Shown here piece by piece: positions 22,872-24,651 of a stretch of DNA of 24,651 bases. Within the stretch, counting starts at the first letter, position 1. Each line of letters opens with the position of its first letter. The notes under the pieces were generated by a model. That model saw only the letters and a list, made by a program, of their open reading frames with translations, was not told the DNA's origin and did no database searches. Position numbers and translations under genes: made by a program. The stretch is from NCBI GenBank assembly GCA_039180865.1, contig JBCDCZ010000032.1, forward strand, positions 1-24,651, read 5' to 3'. The DNA comes from JBCDCU01 sp039180865 (lineage in GTDB: Bacteria; Pseudomonadota; Alphaproteobacteria; Rhizobiales; JACESI01).

Positions 22872-24542
22872 CTATTCGCCGCTCGCAATAAGCCGCGCTG
22901 CTGCAGCCCGCGCTTCTTCCGTGATGATTTGGCCGGCAAGCATTCTGGCCACTTCCTCGCGGCGCTCGTCCGGGTCAAGCAGTGTGAGGCTTGTCGCGAC
23001 CCGATCTTCTTGCTGAGTGCCCGCCTTGCTGATCAAAAAGTGTTCATCTGCGCGGGCGGCAACTTGCGGTGCATGGGTAACCGACAGGACTTGAACATTA
23101 CGCGCGAGACGTGAGAGGCGTGCGCCAATGGCTTCCGCGACCGCGCCTCCGACTCCAGTGTCGATTTCGTCGAAGATGAGCGTTGGCGCAGAGCCCTTAT
23201 CCGCAAGCGAAACTTTGAGCGCGAGAAGAAAACGTGAAAGCTCGCCACCCGACGCAACTTTGAAGAGGGGGCCGGGTTTGGTCCCGGGATTGGTCTGAAC
23301 GTGAAACTCAATAGTATCGTAGCCGTTGGCACTCGGCCGATCAGGCGCACTCGCAAGGGCGACCGAAAAGCGCGCCGCCTCGAGTTTCAACGCCGGAAGT
23401 TCCTTCATCACCTGGTCAGCCAAAGCACCTGAGGCGCCGCCACGTTCCGTGCTGAGTTCCCGCGCCCGCTGGTCGAAGGCGTCAAAGGCGGCTCGCTCTT
23501 CGGTTTCAAGCGCGCGCAGTCGTTCTTCTCCGGATTGAATCTGATCAAGCTCATTCATGAAACGCACGGTCAGATCGGGGAGTTGATCAACCTGGACCTT
23601 GTGCTTGCGCGCAGCGGCTCGGAGCGCGAAAAGACGCTCTTCCACATTTTCAAGTTCACGCGGATCGAAATTCGTTTCGCGAAGTGCCGCTTCGAGCGCG
23701 GATTGGGCATCACTGAGATGATCGAGCGATTTGCCGAGCGCTTCGACCGCATGATCGAGGAGGCCCGGGGCCTGTTCGATTTTTCGCTCCAGGCGCCTCA
23801 GGACGCTTGCGAGTGCCGGTATCGGAGATGCGTGACCCGCTACACCGTCATAGGCTTCATTGATATCAGTCGCGATCTTCTCGACATTCATCATCTGCTG
23901 GCGGCGGGCGGCAAGGCTCTCTTCTTCTCCGACTTCGGGGGCAAGGCTGCTGAGTTCCTCGACAGCGGCGCTCAGATAGTCGCGTTCCTTTTCAGCGTCT
24001 TCAATCCGGGCACGGTGCTCTTTGAGTGCCTTTTCTTTTGCCCGCCAGGTCCGGTAAGCGAGGGCGGTATCTGCCGCCATTTCCTGCAAGCCGCCGAAAG
24101 CATCCACGAGGAGGCGATGGCTGTCGGTATCAACCAATGCCCGGTCCGCATGCTGCCCATGAATCTCGACAAGGAGCTGGCCGATACTGCGCATGAGACC
24201 TGCGCTGACCGCCTGATCGTTGATGAGCCCGCGCGTTCGCCCGTCAGCACGCTGGATCCGCTTCAGGATAATGTCGCCGTCGTCTTCGAGATCGTTTTCA
24301 CGCAGTATCTTGCGCACAGGGTGGGAAAGCGGAACATCGAAGACGGCGACCACATGTCCCTGGTCTTCACCGGATCGGACGAGCCCTCCGTCTCCACGAC
24401 CGCCAAGAGCGAGGGAGAGGGCGTCAAGAATAATGGATTTTCCTGCACCGGTTTCACCGGTGAGAACAGAAAGACCCGCCCGCCAGTCGACGTGCAGGCG
24501 CTCGATCAGGACGATATCTCGAATTGAAAGGGCACTGAGCAT
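22872..24542 (-). CDS. recN: DNA repair protein RecN
   Basis: This 556-residue SMC-like ATPase acts in recombinational repair of double-strand breaks. Walker A GETGAGKS is at 29-36, preceded by the family start MLSALSIRDIVLIERL. A long central part (about 160-360) is coiled-coil-like, rich in Glu, Arg, Ala and Leu. The ABC signature SGGELSRF starts at 431, Walker B is TLIFDEIDTG (454-463), and the D-loop/H-loop segment is LSVTHAPQVAARAD. Length fits RecN (about 550-560). The ribosome binding site is weak (GGA thirteen to fifteen bases upstream). It forms an operon with ligA; in related genomes bamD commonly lies just upstream. Confidence 0.96.
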   Translation of the reverse strand: MLSALSIRDIVLIERLHVDWRAGLSVLTGETGAGKSIILDALSLALGGRGDGGLVRSGEDQGHVVAVFDVPLSHPVRKILRENDLEDDGDIILKRIQRADGRTRGLINDQAVSAGLMRSIGQLLVEIHGQHADRALVDTDSHRLLVDAFGGLQEMAADTALAYRTWRAKEKALKEHRARIEDAEKERDYLSAAVEELSSLAPEVGEEESLAARRQQMMNVEKIATDINEAYDGVAGHASPIPALASVLRRLERKIEQAPGLLDHAVEALGKSLDHLSDAQSALEAALRETNFDPRELENVEERLFALRAAARKHKVQVDQLPDLTVRFMNELDQIQSGEERLRALETEERAAFDAFDQRARELSTERGGASGALADQVMKELPALKLEAARFSVALASAPDRPSANGYDTIEFHVQTNPGTKPGPLFKVASGGELSRFLLALKVSLADKGSAPTLIFDEIDTGVGGAVAEAIGARLSRLARNVQVLSVTHAPQVAARADEHFLISKAGTQQEDRVATSLTLLDPDERREEVARMLAGQIITEEARAAAARLIASGE

Positions 24543-24554
24543 GACAGCATTCCG

Positions 24555-24625
24555 GCAACCGGTATTGGAAGAATCAGCGGACAGTCACCTGCGCCCGATT
24601 ATATATTCCGCTGATTGTCGGTTGC
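24555..24625. repeat. Two-part nested inverted repeat upstream of recN
   Basis: Inner arms AATCAGCGG (24572-24580) and CCGCTGATT (24608-24616) and outer arms GCAACCG (24555-24561) and CGGTTGC (24619-24625) are each exact reverse complements. They are nested, with 10 bases between arms on one side and 2 on the other. It sits just before recN and could fold into a long hairpin in the recN leader, or end transcription from the gene upstream. No alphaproteobacterial LexA box was seen here. Confidence 0.5.
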
Positions 24626-24651
24626 TATATGTCGTCGTCTTTTTTGTCGCC
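24625..24651 (-). CDS. Possible 3' end of the gene upstream of recN (cut by window edge)
   Basis: At the window edge one - strand frame reads GDKKDDDI followed by TAG (complement of 24625-24627). A short lysine/aspartate-rich tail is plausible for a real protein end. In Hyphomicrobiales the gene upstream of recN is commonly bamD, an outer-membrane assembly lipoprotein, but eight codons cannot establish identity. Confidence 0.25.
   Translation of the reverse strand, partial: GDKKDDDI

Noticed and set aside
23535..24527. 330-codon + strand open frame opposite recN
   Set aside because: It is antisense to recN, whose Walker A, signature and Walker B motifs are all intact. The + frame has no recognisable family and is explained by codon bias on the recN strand.
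24543..24651. LexA box upstream of recN
   Set aside because: recN is often SOS-regulated, so GTTC-N7-GTTC and its complement were sought here; neither is present in the visible upstream sequence.
1..24651. CRISPR array, tRNA/rRNA genes, insertion sequences, prophage or integration-site signatures
   Set aside because: No regularly spaced repeats, tRNA-like cloverleaf with a CCA-type end, transposase or integrase reading frames, or target-site duplications were recognised by eye on either strand.

Overview
The window is chromosomal DNA from an alphaproteobacterium, most likely of the order Hyphomicrobiales (Rhizobiales). The protein families, the glutathione-dependent formaldehyde pair, the XdhABC-PuuD purine genes and the recN-ligA pair point that way; the genus cannot be told from the sequence. 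Coding density is high, genes are packed with many 1-4 base start/stop overlaps, and no insertion sequence, phage gene, tRNA, rRNA or CRISPR array was seen. This is mainly housekeeping and catabolic sequence, not a mobile island.

Layout. (1) 1-2129: the 3' end of a glutaminase gene on the + strand converges on fghA, and adhC lies upstream of fghA on the - strand. AdhC and FghA are the two enzymes that turn S-(hydroxymethyl)glutathione into formate and glutathione. (2) 2390-11648: a complete oxidative purine pathway in two convergent operons. The - strand arm xdhA-xdhB-xdhC-puuD oxidises hypoxanthine/xanthine to urate and then to 5-hydroxyisourate. The + strand arm puuE-uraD-alc-allA-uraH handles every later step to glyoxylate and urea. 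The two arms meet with seven bases between their stop codons. (3) 12063-13334: glutaryl-CoA dehydrogenase (lysine/tryptophan catabolism), converging on cysK (cysteine synthase) at 13407-14384. (4) 14580-17272: a CPA1-type cation/proton antiporter with a C-terminal RCK/TrkA-N-like domain, overlapping prmA (ribosomal protein L11 methyltransferase). (5) 17342-17503: a 53-residue DUF1127-like protein on the - strand with a good intrinsic terminator. (6) 17744-19558: aminopeptidase P, converging on azlC-azlD, a branched-chain amino acid exporter pair. (7) 20710-24542: the DNA-repair genes recN and ligA on the - strand, with a few codons of a further upstream gene at the window edge.

No transcriptional regulator is encoded here, so control of the purine, formaldehyde and glutaryl-CoA genes must come from elsewhere or act through the non-coding elements listed. 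I found no convincing undescribed system. The points most worth a second look are small: the DUF1127-like gene; a hairpin directly before the adhC ribosome binding site; an AT-rich, possibly peptide-encoding region between xdhA and gcdH; a nested inverted repeat before recN; loss of the canonical glycines in the antiporter's nucleotide-binding loop; and repeated placement of stop codons inside short perfect inverted repeats.
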